A DNA stretch of 5,985 nucleotides. Origin: Planctomycetia bacterium (lineage in GTDB: Bacteria > Planctomycetota > PLA2 > JAEUHO01). The notes under the pieces are model-generated. The model was not told where the DNA came from, did no database searches, and saw only the letters and a list, made by a program, of their open reading frames with translations. This document shows, piece after piece, positions 1 to 5,351 of this stretch (positions are counted from its first letter, which is position 1; each line of letters starts with the position of its first letter). The position numbers were made by a program, and so were the translations under genes. The stretch is taken from positions 1-5,985 of the forward strand of contig JAUXCH010000338.1 in assembly GCA_030618975.1 (NCBI GenBank), read 5' to 3'.

Positions 1-344
1 ACGACGACGGCGGGCTCGTTGCGATTCGCTACAACGACTGGAAGGCCGTCTTCATGGAGCAGCGGGCGCACTACTTCGACGTGTGGTCGGAGCCCTTCGT
101 GAAGCTCCGGGTTCCGAAGCTGTACAACCTGCGCCGCGATCCCTTCGAGCGCGCGGACACCGACTCCAACAACTACCGGCGCTGGTGGATCAAGCGGGTG
201 TTCATGCTCGCCCCCGCCCAGGATCTCGTCGTGGGCCTGCTCAAGACCTTCGTCGACTTCCCGGCCCGGCAGAAGCCGGCCTCGTTCAACCTCGACGGCG
301 TGATGGCCTCCATCAAGGAAGCGCGCGGCGGCGGCGGGAAGTAG
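1..344 (+). CDS. Arylsulfatase, C-terminal end (5' truncated by window)
   Basis: The open frame enters from the left edge (first full codon at position 3) and ends at TAG 342-344, giving the last 113 residues. The peptide contains LVAIRYNDWKAVFMEQRA, then EPFVKLRVPKLYNLRRDPFE and a closing segment FPARQKPASFNLD. These match the C-terminal region of the alkaline-phosphatase-fold arylsulfatases, where YNDWK and the L-Y/F-N-L-R-x-DP-F-E-RAD segment are conserved. Members hydrolyse sulfate esters and are usually exported or periplasmic. The formylglycine motif C-x-P-S-R and the metal ligands would lie upstream of this window, so catalytic competence cannot be judged. Family assignment is confident; substrate is unknown. 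An internal ATG at 54 is not a plausible start because homology-like sequence extends upstream of it. The tail ends in a Gly-rich GGGGK. Confidence 0.88.
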   Translation, partial: DDGGLVAIRYNDWKAVFMEQRAHYFDVWSEPFVKLRVPKLYNLRRDPFERADTDSNNYRRWWIKRVFMLAPAQDLVVGLLKTFVDFPARQKPASFNLDGVMASIKEARGGGGK

Positions 345-357
345 CTCCGACGCAGGA

Positions 358-363
358 TAGACT
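358..363 (+). promoter_or_regulatory. Possible -10 element of the orphan start at 371
   Basis: TAGACT matches the -10 consensus TATAAT at four of six positions and ends 7 bases before ATG 371, a spacing that would give a nearly leaderless transcript. No good -35 is seen 16-18 bases upstream. The same hexamer recurs before the gene at 5383. Suggestive only. Confidence 0.25.
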
Positions 364-370
364 GTCGACC

Positions 371-444
371 ATGACGTATCGAAGGGTCGCCGCCGGCGTG
401 CTGGTGGCGGCCCTTCTTCTGTTCGCCGCCGTCATCGTCCCACG
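371..444 (+). pseudogene. Orphan 5' end of an exported or membrane protein gene, apparently truncated
   Basis: ATG 371 begins a peptide MTYRRVAAGVLVAALLLFAA followed by VIVPRQS. It has the positive n-region (two Arg) and a long uninterrupted hydrophobic core typical of a signal peptide or N-terminal anchor, and its codons look like those of neighbouring genes. From 445 onward the frame is the antisense of the ATPase coding sequence. It stays open to 835 but reads as Arg/Ser/Thr-rich low-information sequence with no recognisable family. The simplest reading is that only the first ~25 codons of a gene survive and that the ATPase 3' end abuts the break. Alternatives are a genuine overlapping gene, a tiny membrane peptide read through into antisense sequence, or chance. 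There is no clear Shine-Dalgarno site, but TAGACT just upstream could drive leaderless expression. Confidence 0.4.
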
Positions 445-1854
445 TCAGTCGCCGAGCATGTCCTCCAACCCGAAGTGCAGCACCTCGCCCTTCTCGACGG
501 CTCGCAAGGTTTCCGCATCGGCGATCCCGCGGCCCGAGAAGAGGGCGAGGTGGACGCGAACGGGGTGCTGCAACTCCTTCACCAACGCGTGCACACGCTG
601 CCGGAGCGTGGCGAGATCGTGTCGATCCACGGTCCCCCACTTCGCCTCCCCGGCCAGGATCTCGCCGCCTTCTCCCACGGCCACGATGTCGATCCGCCCA
701 GCCGGGCCCCACCACTCGCCGACCTCGTACGGTTTGAGCGGTAGGTTCTGTAGAGCTGGGACGGCCCCCCGGCAGATCTCCTCGAACACGGGGCCCATGA
801 AGTTGTCCAGGTGCGGTGAGATCCTCGCCTGGTAAAGGTCTCGAGGGGAGCCAAGCCACGTACCCCCGCGGCGAACGATAGGCGCCACGAAGCGATGCCA
901 GAACGTCACGTAGGGGTCGCGGATGCGGTAGACCGCCCGCCGGGTCTTCGATGGGTCCTGCTCCGTGATCGGTACGACGCGGCGCACGATCTCCATCTGC
1001 AGGAGCCAGTCCATGGGCCGGCTGAGCGAGCCACTGCTCTTGCCGACGACCTTCGTGATGCCTCCCCACGTGGACTGACCACCGGCGATGGCCCCGAGGA
1101 TCGAGTAGTGAACCTGCGCTTGGCCGAGGAACGCATCCAGCATGTGTTGGGCCTCGTCGTAGAGGCGCGAGGACGGGTCGAGCACGTGTCGTACGACGTT
1201 GGATGCGAGATCGAGGTCCGGCTCGAGAAGCGCGAGATGGCCGGGCAGGCCGCCGAAGATCCCGTAGCCGCGGGCGCGATCCGCGGCCGAGTAGCCGGGA
1301 ACGAACGCGCCGATCTCGCGCGCCGTGAAGGGCCGCAGATGAAGCCGCGCGGTGCGTCTCGCGTAGAGCGGCTCGTCGGGCCCCTCGAGCTGACGCATCG
1401 CCGTGATCGCGGACCCGCACAGAACGATCTTCAGCTTCGAGTCGCGGCCCTCGTGATCGAGGAACGCCTGGAGAACCGACGGAAGCGCAGGTGCCGCCTC
1501 CACCAGGTACGGAAACTCGTCGAGCACGAAGAAGAAGGGGGCGTCCCCGGCCCGCGCGAGGAGGTAGCGCAGGAGCTCTCTCCAGTCGGGAAGCGCCGCG
1601 CCGCCAAGCAGCGCGGGATCCTCGAAGTGCTCACCGAGCAGACGCGCAAGCCCCTGGAGCTGCTCGGCCTCGGTCCGACGGGTGGCCTGGTAGTAGAGCC
1701 CGCCGACGGAGCGGGCGAAGGGGGCCAGCAGGAAGGTCTTCCCGACCCTGCGGCGCCCGAGGACGAGCAGAAGTTCGGGGCGCGGGGAGGCGAAGCGGGC
1801 TTCGAGAAGATCCCACTCTGCCTCCCGATCCACCAGGTCCACGGGCTTGGCCAT
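445..1854 (-). CDS. ATPase_2 / DUF234 family ATP-binding protein with nuclease-like C-terminal domain
   Basis: Encodes 469 residues. A P-loop NTPase fills the N-terminal half: Walker A GRRRVGKT (33-40), Walker B FFFVLDE (107-113) and a sensor-like LCGS (145-148). Residues ~245-310 look like the winged-helix segment of the family (YSILGAIAGGQSTWGGI), followed by the hallmark YRIRDPYVTFWHRFVAP. The C-terminal DUF234 domain carries EWW...RIDIVAV...ILAGEAKW, with D389, E403 and K405 in a PD-(D/E)XK-like arrangement. These proteins are widespread and patchy in archaea and bacteria and are related to STAND-type ATPases; their cellular role is not established. ATG 1854 is chosen because GGAGG lies 8 bases upstream. 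A longer frame from a TTG at 1911 would translate the operator repeats and a Cys/Ser-rich non-family peptide. It lies downstream of, and on the same strand as, the cyclophilin gene, but a 178-base gap with its own repeats argues for separate control. Confidence 0.9.
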   Translation of the reverse strand: MAKPVDLVDREAEWDLLEARFASPRPELLLVLGRRRVGKTFLLAPFARSVGGLYYQATRRTEAEQLQGLARLLGEHFEDPALLGGAALPDWRELLRYLLARAGDAPFFFVLDEFPYLVEAAPALPSVLQAFLDHEGRDSKLKIVLCGSAITAMRQLEGPDEPLYARRTARLHLRPFTAREIGAFVPGYSAADRARGYGIFGGLPGHLALLEPDLDLASNVVRHVLDPSSRLYDEAQHMLDAFLGQAQVHYSILGAIAGGQSTWGGITKVVGKSSGSLSRPMDWLLQMEIVRRVVPITEQDPSKTRRAVYRIRDPYVTFWHRFVAPIVRRGGTWLGSPRDLYQARISPHLDNFMGPVFEEICRGAVPALQNLPLKPYEVGEWWGPAGRIDIVAVGEGGEILAGEAKWGTVDRHDLATLRQRVHALVKELQHPVRVHLALFSGRGIADAETLRAVEKGEVLHFGLEDMLGD

Positions 1855-1862
1855 GATCGCGG

Positions 1863-1867
1863 CCTCC
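1863..1867 (-). promoter_or_regulatory. Ribosome binding site of the ATPase gene
   Basis: On the minus strand GGAGG (within CGGAGG) sits 8 bases before ATG 1854. This decides the start in favour of MAKPVDLVDRE over the upstream TTG at 1911. Confidence 0.75.
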
Positions 1868-1874
1868 GAGCATG

Positions 1875-1919
1875 TTGTAGCGCTACAAGTTGCAGGGCTA
1901 CAGCTTATCAAAACGCTAC
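1875..1919. promoter_or_regulatory. Operator-like repeat array upstream of the ATPase gene
   Basis: Positions 1875-1888 are the perfect 14-base palindrome TTGTAGCGCTACAA. Positions 1890-1903 (TTGCAGGGCTACAG) are a diverged second copy with a 15-base period. A third GCTAC core lies at 1915-1919 within AACGCTACGTT. The array is 21 to 65 bases upstream of ATG 1854, where a promoter is expected; the minus strand also has TTGATA (complement of 1904-1909), a possible -35, but no convincing -10. The symmetry and helical-scale spacing suggest binding of a dimeric repressor. The regulator is not encoded in an obvious adjacent frame, so it could be the ATPase itself through its winged helix, or a distant gene. 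Both are inference. Confidence 0.55.
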
Positions 1920-2032
1920 GTTCCGCCCCCCCCGGCCCCTCAGGCGACGGGTCGTACCCATGACTCTCGACGACTGGCCCCGCGGGCAGGGCCGATCACG
2001 TGCCCGCACCCCGGCAGGCTCGTGCCGCCTCC
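1912..2032. other. Intergenic stretch between the ATPase operator and the cyclophilin gene
   Basis: About 120 bases with no supportable gene. It holds a run of eight C (1926-1933) and a weak hairpin GGCCC/GGGCC (1976-1980 with 1989-1993). No T-tract follows on either strand, so a terminator for the cyclophilin gene is not demonstrated. Confidence 0.4.
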
Positions 2033-3466
2033 CTACTCCACCTCGATCGTCGCCTTCTCGATCACGAGTCTCTTCTTCGTCGCGCCGCCCGAGGAGCCCT
2101 GGGCCTCGAGCTTGTCGAGCGTGTTCTTGCCGTCGACCAACACGCCGAAGACCGTGTGCTTGTCATCGAGGTGACGTGCGGGCTGGAACAGGATGAAGAA
2201 CTGGCTGCCGTCGGTGCCCTTTCCGGCGTTGGCCATGCTGAGCACGCCGGGCCGGTCATGGCGGGCGGAGCGGTCGAACTCGCCGTCGTACTTGTAGCCG
2301 GGACTGCCGGTGCCGTTGCCGAGCGGGCATCCGCCCTGGGCCATGAAGCCGGGGATGACGCGGTGGAAGACGAGCCCGTCGAAGAAGCCGAGTTCGGTCA
2401 GGTAGATGGTGCTCGAGACGTGCATCGGCGCGACGTCGGGGAGGAAGCGGATCTTGATGGGGCCTTCGCTCGTCTCGAGGAGCCAGAAGTACTTCCGTCC
2501 GGGCGTGAACGTGAGCTGCGGCGGCTTCGTGAGCGAAGTGCGCCAGGAACCACCGCTCGTGTTCACGTTCCGCTCGCTGATGAAGCGCCGCATCTCGGTG
2601 AGTGCCGCGTCGCCGCGCAGGCTCGTGAGCAGCAGCCGGGCCTGGGCGCCCGACCGCGTGTCGCCGTGCTTCTCGAGGTACTTGTCGAGCCTCTTCGCGA
2701 GGTCCTGCTGCTTTCGCTCGCTGGCGCCGACGCGCATCCAGAGGGCCGCGAGGTTGAAGAACGACTTCGCGGCGGCGAGCGCGGGCTTCGCACGACCGTC
2801 TCGCTTGAGCGTCTTCTCGGCCTCGAGGGCGGTGTCGGCGTCGGGGGTCTTCTTGCAGGCCTTCTGGACGTGGTCGTAGAGGTCGACGGCGAGAGCGGGT
2901 GCGCCGACCTCCACGCTTCGGCGGGCGAGAGCGTTCAGGGCCTCGACCGCCTCGGGCGACGGCGGCTCCTTGGAGAGCTTGACCTTGCGGAGCAGCTTGC
3001 CGACGAGGGCCGTGTCGATCTCGCCGATCGGACCGCGCCACGCGACCCTGCCGTCGGCGCCGACGAGCACGGAGTCACCGGCGGTTGCGACGGCCTCGTA
3101 GTCGCCGAGGCCGGCCACGGAGGCCACCGGATAGGCGAAGGCCTGCTGGCTCACGAGGGTCTGGAGCGGCTCCTCGTCCACGCGCGCGAGGAGGAGGACG
3201 CGGAGTCCCTTCTTCCAGTGCGTCTCCTGCCAGAGATCGAGCCACGGGGGGGCGTGGGCCGCGTCGGCGTCCTTCCAGAACGTAAGGAGTACGACGTGGC
3301 CCGCGTACGCGTCCAGCGTGGCCCCCTCGGGCGGGACGAGCCAGGTCGCCTCGGGGAGGGTGGGCGCCGTCTCCCCCACGGCCAGGTCCCCGGCGAACGC
3401 CGTGGGTGCCAAGCGAGGCAGGGACGCGAGCAGCAGGAACGCGAGGAGCGGGACGAACGTGCGCAT
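2033..3466 (-). CDS. Secreted cyclophilin-type peptidyl-prolyl isomerase with N-terminal redox-dead thioredoxin-like domain
   Basis: Encodes 477 residues. Residues 1-25 form a signal peptide with an AFA site at 23-25. Residues ~28-163 resemble a TlpA/AhpC-type thioredoxin fold (GETAPTLPEATW; GHVVLLTFWKDADAAHAPPW; DSVLVGADGRVAWRGPIGEI), but the CxxC position reads DADAAHAPP, so there is no redox-active cysteine pair. Residues ~165-315 are an Ala/Lys-rich, mostly helical linker. Residues ~322-475 are a cyclophilin: FHRVIPGFMAQGG (367-379), MANAGKGTDGSQFFI (411-425) and KHTVFG (436-441). The catalytic Arg equivalent is R369. The residue equivalent to human CypA Trp121 is H432, which usually means weak cyclosporin binding. 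The expected role is proline cis-trans isomerisation during folding of exported proteins. ATG 3466 has GGAG 7 bases upstream and gives the signal peptide. Stop is TAG at 2033-2035. The three-part fusion is much longer than a stand-alone bacterial cyclophilin (about 160-190 residues). Confidence 0.93.
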   Translation of the reverse strand: MRTFVPLLAFLLLASLPRLAPTAFAGDLAVGETAPTLPEATWLVPPEGATLDAYAGHVVLLTFWKDADAAHAPPWLDLWQETHWKKGLRVLLLARVDEEPLQTLVSQQAFAYPVASVAGLGDYEAVATAGDSVLVGADGRVAWRGPIGEIDTALVGKLLRKVKLSKEPPSPEAVEALNALARRSVEVGAPALAVDLYDHVQKACKKTPDADTALEAEKTLKRDGRAKPALAAAKSFFNLAALWMRVGASERKQQDLAKRLDKYLEKHGDTRSGAQARLLLTSLRGDAALTEMRRFISERNVNTSGGSWRTSLTKPPQLTFTPGRKYFWLLETSEGPIKIRFLPDVAPMHVSSTIYLTELGFFDGLVFHRVIPGFMAQGGCPLGNGTGSPGYKYDGEFDRSARHDRPGVLSMANAGKGTDGSQFFILFQPARHLDDKHTVFGVLVDGKNTLDKLEAQGSSGGATKKRLVIEKATIEVE

Positions 3467-3484
3467 GGGCGATCTCCGCCGCGG

Positions 3485-3490
3485 ATTCTA
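3485..3490 (-). promoter_or_regulatory. Candidate -10 element of the cyclophilin gene
   Basis: On the minus strand TAGAAT (five of six consensus bases) lies 18 bases before ATG 3466, followed by the GGAG ribosome site. The position 17 bases further upstream reads TGATCC, a poor -35. It implies a very short leader. Confidence 0.35.
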
Positions 3491-3495
3491 GCCCC

Positions 3496-3560
3496 GTCGA
3501 CACGGCGGGATCACGGGCGATGCCCCGCACTCCAGGTCCTCCTGACCACGCCGTGTCGGC
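3496..3560. repeat. Inverted repeat in the divergent region between the cyclophilin and acetyltransferase genes
   Basis: CGACACGGCG (3498-3507) and CGCCGTGTCG (3549-3558) are perfect reverse complements 41 bases apart. The stem extends by a T-G wobble and a G-C pair to 3496/3560. Small hairpins lie inside (GGGC/GCCC at 3515-3525; GGTC/GACC at 3535-3547), so the segment could form a three-way structure as RNA or a cruciform as DNA. It covers the likely -35 side of the cyclophilin promoter and lies 74 bases upstream of the acetyltransferase start. Confidence 0.5.
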
Positions 3561-3622
3561 GGAAGAGCCGATGGGTCGCGCGGGGAGCGGTCCGGAGACC
3601 TGGAGTGGCGCCGAGAGCGTCC

Positions 3623-3628
3623 AGGAGG
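3623..3628 (+). promoter_or_regulatory. Ribosome binding site of the acetyltransferase gene
   Basis: A perfect AGGAGG lies 5 bases before GTG 3634. It decides for the GTG start over the in-frame ATG at 3571, which is preceded only by a weaker GGAAGAG. Confidence 0.75.
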
Positions 3629-3633
3629 ACTCC

Positions 3634-4173
3634 GTGGACCCGAAGCGGACCGTCGACGTCGTGGGTCGACTCGTCGCGCTGGGGACGGTCTGCCCCGGCG
3701 ATGACCGCCTCCACTACCAGATCTGGCGGGACGAGGAGGTGCAGCAGGGCTTCAACGCGCCGCTGCCGTGGCCTACTTTCGAGTCTTGGCTCGCCTTCTG
3801 GTCGGCGCCCGAGCGCCCGCCCCGGCGCTACGTCGGGACGATCCTCCGCCTCCCGGAGGAGAAGCCCGTGGGGTTCGTCAGCCTGGCGCCGGCGGGGAGG
3901 GAACCGGATCTGGCCATCGTGCTCGAAGCCGGGTCTCGCGGTCGCGGCCTGGGCACCGAGGCGATGCGGTTCGCGGCGGACCACGTGGTCCGCGCCTTCG
4001 GCCTGCCGTACGTCGTGGCGGGCGCCTTCGAACACAATCGGGCGAGCCTTCGAATGCTCGAGAAGGCGGGCTTCGTCCGCGCGCCCGAAGAGGACGTCAC
4101 GGAGGAGAACCGGTTCGGCCCGGGCGAAGTACGCCAGCTGGGCTGGCGTCGGGATCGGCCGTCCTCCGGCTGA
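3634..4173 (+). CDS. GNAT family N-acetyltransferase, RimJ/RimL type
   Basis: Encodes 179 residues from GTG. The N-terminus carries GRLVALGTVCPGDD (11-24), the usual opening beta strand of Acetyltransf_3 proteins. The central strand EEKPVGFVSLAP precedes the acetyl-CoA binding motif A, with RGRGLG (102-107) matching R/Q-x-x-G-x-G/A. Motif B follows as NRASLRMLEKAGF (135-147), the signature of the RimJ/RimL subgroup. These enzymes transfer acetyl from acetyl-CoA to protein N-termini, antibiotics or small amines; the substrate cannot be inferred here. The length is normal for the family. An alternative start at ATG 3571 would add 21 residues rich in Gly, Ser and Glu without family features. The gene is divergent from the cyclophilin gene and convergent with the hemerythrin gene, with 16 bases between stop codons and no clear terminator in that gap. 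Confidence 0.9.
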   Translation: MDPKRTVDVVGRLVALGTVCPGDDRLHYQIWRDEEVQQGFNAPLPWPTFESWLAFWSAPERPPRRYVGTILRLPEEKPVGFVSLAPAGREPDLAIVLEAGSRGRGLGTEAMRFAADHVVRAFGLPYVVAGAFEHNRASLRMLEKAGFVRAPEEDVTEENRFGPGEVRQLGWRRDRPSSG

Positions 4174-4189
4174 CAGGATCGCGCGGGGC

Positions 4190-4603
4190 TCAGTGCGCCT
4201 TGCCGGCCACGAACTGCGCGCACACGGTGTCCATCAGCGTCACGTGGCGGACCAGCCAGGCGGGAAACTCCTCGCGGATGTAGCGACCCAGCGCCTCGGG
4301 GTCCCGGTCCTGCTTCCACGCATCGATCACACCGTCCATGTGCGAGAGCGCGTTCACGTGCGCCTCCGTGTGCAACGTGAAGGCCGGGAACTGGAGGCGA
4401 CGCATCTGGTCGTCTTCCTGGCTGAAGTGCTCGCGCGTGTGCGCGGCGAAGTCCTCGATCGCCTCGTCGAGCGCGCGGAGCGTCGTCTCGGAGCCGTCGT
4501 GTGCCTCGAGCGCTTCGTCGACGGCGTTGATCATCTCGACCTGGTCGCGGTGGTCGCGGTTCATGGATTCCAGGTCGACGTGAGGCAGATCCGATTCGTG
4601 CAT
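4190..4603 (-). CDS. Hemerythrin domain protein (bacteriohemerythrin-like)
   Basis: Encodes 137 residues, the usual length of a single-domain hemerythrin. All seven di-iron ligands can be placed: H18 (MNRDHRDQ), H59 and E63 (REHFSQEDDQM), H78 and H82 (LHTEAH), H120 and D125 (WLVRHVTLMD). Spacings fit the H...HxxxE...HxxxH...HxxxxD pattern of the family. Such proteins bind O2 reversibly, or sense O2, NO or iron, in the cytoplasm; no signal peptide or fused signalling domain is present. ATG 4603 is chosen because GGAGGAGG lies 5 bases upstream. The frame remains open further to 4681, but that extension is Arg/Gly/Pro-rich and reads through a palindromic leader. Stop is TGA at 4190-4192. It is divergent from the PepSY gene. 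Confidence 0.93.
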   Translation of the reverse strand: MHESDLPHVDLESMNRDHRDQVEMINAVDEALEAHDGSETTLRALDEAIEDFAAHTREHFSQEDDQMRRLQFPAFTLHTEAHVNALSHMDGVIDAWKQDRDPEALGRYIREEFPAWLVRHVTLMDTVCAQFVAGKAH

Positions 4604-4608
4604 GGCGC

Positions 4609-4616
4609 CCTCCTCC
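4609..4616 (-). promoter_or_regulatory. Ribosome binding site of the hemerythrin gene
   Basis: On the minus strand GGAGGAGG lies 5 bases before ATG 4603. This fixes the start and rejects the longer upstream frame. Confidence 0.8.
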
Positions 4617-4621
4617 GGGGT

Positions 4622-4666
4622 GCCCCCAACGATACGCGGGGCGCCCCGGACGCCCCACGTGGGGGC
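4622..4666. promoter_or_regulatory. Palindrome cluster in the hemerythrin leader/promoter
   Basis: Two perfect 12-base palindromes lie 16 bases centre to centre: CGGGGCGCCCCG (4637-4648) and CCCCACGTGGGG (4653-4664). In addition GCCCCCA (4622-4628) can pair with TGGGGGC (4660-4666), enclosing the first palindrome. They lie 19 to 63 bases upstream of the hemerythrin start. They could be an operator or a structured mRNA leader, but GC-rich composition makes chance symmetry more likely than usual. Confidence 0.4.
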
Positions 4667-4733
4667 CCGGCGCCTGCCCACTTCCGTTTCACCGTTACTT
4701 CATGCAGGCTGTCGTAGAACCCGGCTCGAACCC

Positions 4734-4755
4734 CGGGGCCGGTTGGCCGGCCCCG
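4734..4755 (+). promoter_or_regulatory. Strong GC hairpin just upstream of the PepSY gene
   Basis: CGGGGCCGG (4734-4742) and CCGGCCCCG (4747-4755) form a perfect 9-base-pair stem with a TTGG loop. It ends 17 bases before ATG 4773 and 6 bases before the weak AGAGAG ribosome-site candidate (4762-4767). It is not the terminator of the hemerythrin gene, which is transcribed away from it, and no T-tract follows. A role in mRNA stability or translation is plausible. Confidence 0.5.
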
Positions 4756-4772
4756 AACCTCAGAGAGTTCCG

Positions 4773-5177
4773 ATGAACGGAATCTGGAAGTACGGCCTCC
4801 TGATCGCGACCGTGGCCGGCCTCGTGGTGGGCGCGTGGCTCCTTCCTGCAGGCGCGGAGGAGGAAGAGGAACCGGGCACGACGCTCGACTGGCTCGCCAC
4901 CCAGCTGGCGAAGACGAAGATCTCCCTCTCGGCCGCGTCCGACACGGCGGCGAAGGCGGCCAAGGGCACGGCCTTCGCGGCGGGGTTCGAGGTGGAGGAC
5001 GGCACGCCCCTCTACGACATCCTCGTCCTCGTGCCCGGCACGCCGCCGAAGCTCTACGAGGTCGAGATCAATGCCGTGACCGGCAAGGTCGTCGAAGTCG
5101 AGGAAGAGGGCCTCGACGACGATGACGACGACGACGAGAAGGACGACGACGAAGACGGCGGCGACGGCGACTCGTAG
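4773..5177 (+). CDS. Exported PepSY-domain protein with Asp/Glu-rich C-terminal tail
   Basis: Encodes 134 residues. Residues 1-28 form a signal peptide (hydrophobic core 8-25, AGA before the cleavage point), followed at once by five Glu (29-33). Residues ~38-112 resemble one PepSY domain: a helix (LDWLATQLAKTKISLSAASD), then GFEVEDGTPLYDILVLV, then KLYEVEINAVTGKVVEVEEE, whose V-x-A-x-T-G-K-V-V end is typical. PepSY domains occur in M4 peptidase propeptides and as small exported proteins, often as presumed inhibitors or binding modules. The last 20 residues contain seven consecutive Asp (115-121), then a D/E/G stretch encoded by GAY/GAR codons. The tail could bind divalent cations; this is inference. 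ATG 4773 is chosen for the signal peptide; the ribosome site is weak (AGAGAG). It is followed, 28 residues' worth of tail later, by TAG 5175-5177. Confidence 0.85.
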   Translation: MNGIWKYGLLIATVAGLVVGAWLLPAGAEEEEEPGTTLDWLATQLAKTKISLSAASDTAAKAAKGTAFAAGFEVEDGTPLYDILVLVPGTPPKLYEVEINAVTGKVVEVEEEGLDDDDDDDEKDDDEDGGDGDS

Positions 5178-5198
5178 AGACTTCGGGGGACTTCAGGT

Positions 5199-5220
5199 GC
5201 CGTCAAGCTGAGATGACGGC
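5199..5220 (+). terminator. Possible terminator hairpin of the PepSY gene
   Basis: GCCGTCA (5199-5205) and TGACGGC (5214-5220) form a perfect 7-base-pair stem with an 8-base loop, starting 21 bases after the PepSY stop. Only a short TTT (5227-5229) follows, so intrinsic termination is uncertain. The 3' arm overlaps a second possible stem (CGGCCGC 5217-5223 with GCGGCCG 5238-5244). Confidence 0.35.
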
Positions 5221-5351
5221 CGCGCCTTTCGTGACATGCGGCCGGAGTCACTCCACGGGATCAGGTAGGGCGCCGCGGCCTTGACGATTCACGACACCAG
5301 GTCGCGCCGGTTCGGCGCAGGGTGTTCGGCCCGTGGACATGTGCCGCCGGG

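Noticed and set aside
1855..1911. N-terminal extension of the ATPase from a TTG at 1911
   Set aside because: It would translate the palindromic operator into a Cys/Ser/Thr-rich peptide unlike the family, while GGAGG is correctly placed before ATG 1854.
1926..1933. Run of eight C as a phase-variation tract for the ATPase
   Set aside because: It lies outside the coding sequence and upstream of the operator array, and a single C8 in GC-rich DNA is unremarkable without variation data.
430..1965. Target-site duplication flanking the ATPase (TCGTCCCACG near 435 versus TCGTACCCATG near 1952)
   Set aside because: The match is imperfect, the second copy lies well outside the gene and its operator, and there are no terminal inverted repeats or transposase, so a mobile-element insertion is not supported.
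1976..1993. Hairpin GGCCC/GGGCC as terminator of the cyclophilin gene
   Set aside because: The stem has only five pairs, the loop is GC-rich, and no T-tract follows on either strand.
895..2196. A 433-codon open frame on the plus strand opposite the ATPase
   Set aside because: It is the antisense of the ATPase coding region continued into the intergenic stretch. It is Arg/Glu-rich with no recognisable domain and no ribosome site.
2000..4717. A 905-codon open frame on the plus strand
   Set aside because: It runs antisense to the cyclophilin gene, then out of frame through the acetyltransferase and antisense to the hemerythrin gene. It has no family signature, and the real genes have clear motifs and ribosome sites. 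Long shadow frames are expected at this GC content.
4721..4742. A stretch resembling a tRNA T-arm (CCGGCTCGAACCCCGG)
   Set aside because: No D-arm, anticodon arm or acceptor stem can be drawn from the upstream sequence, and the bases are better explained by the strong hairpin at 4734-4755.
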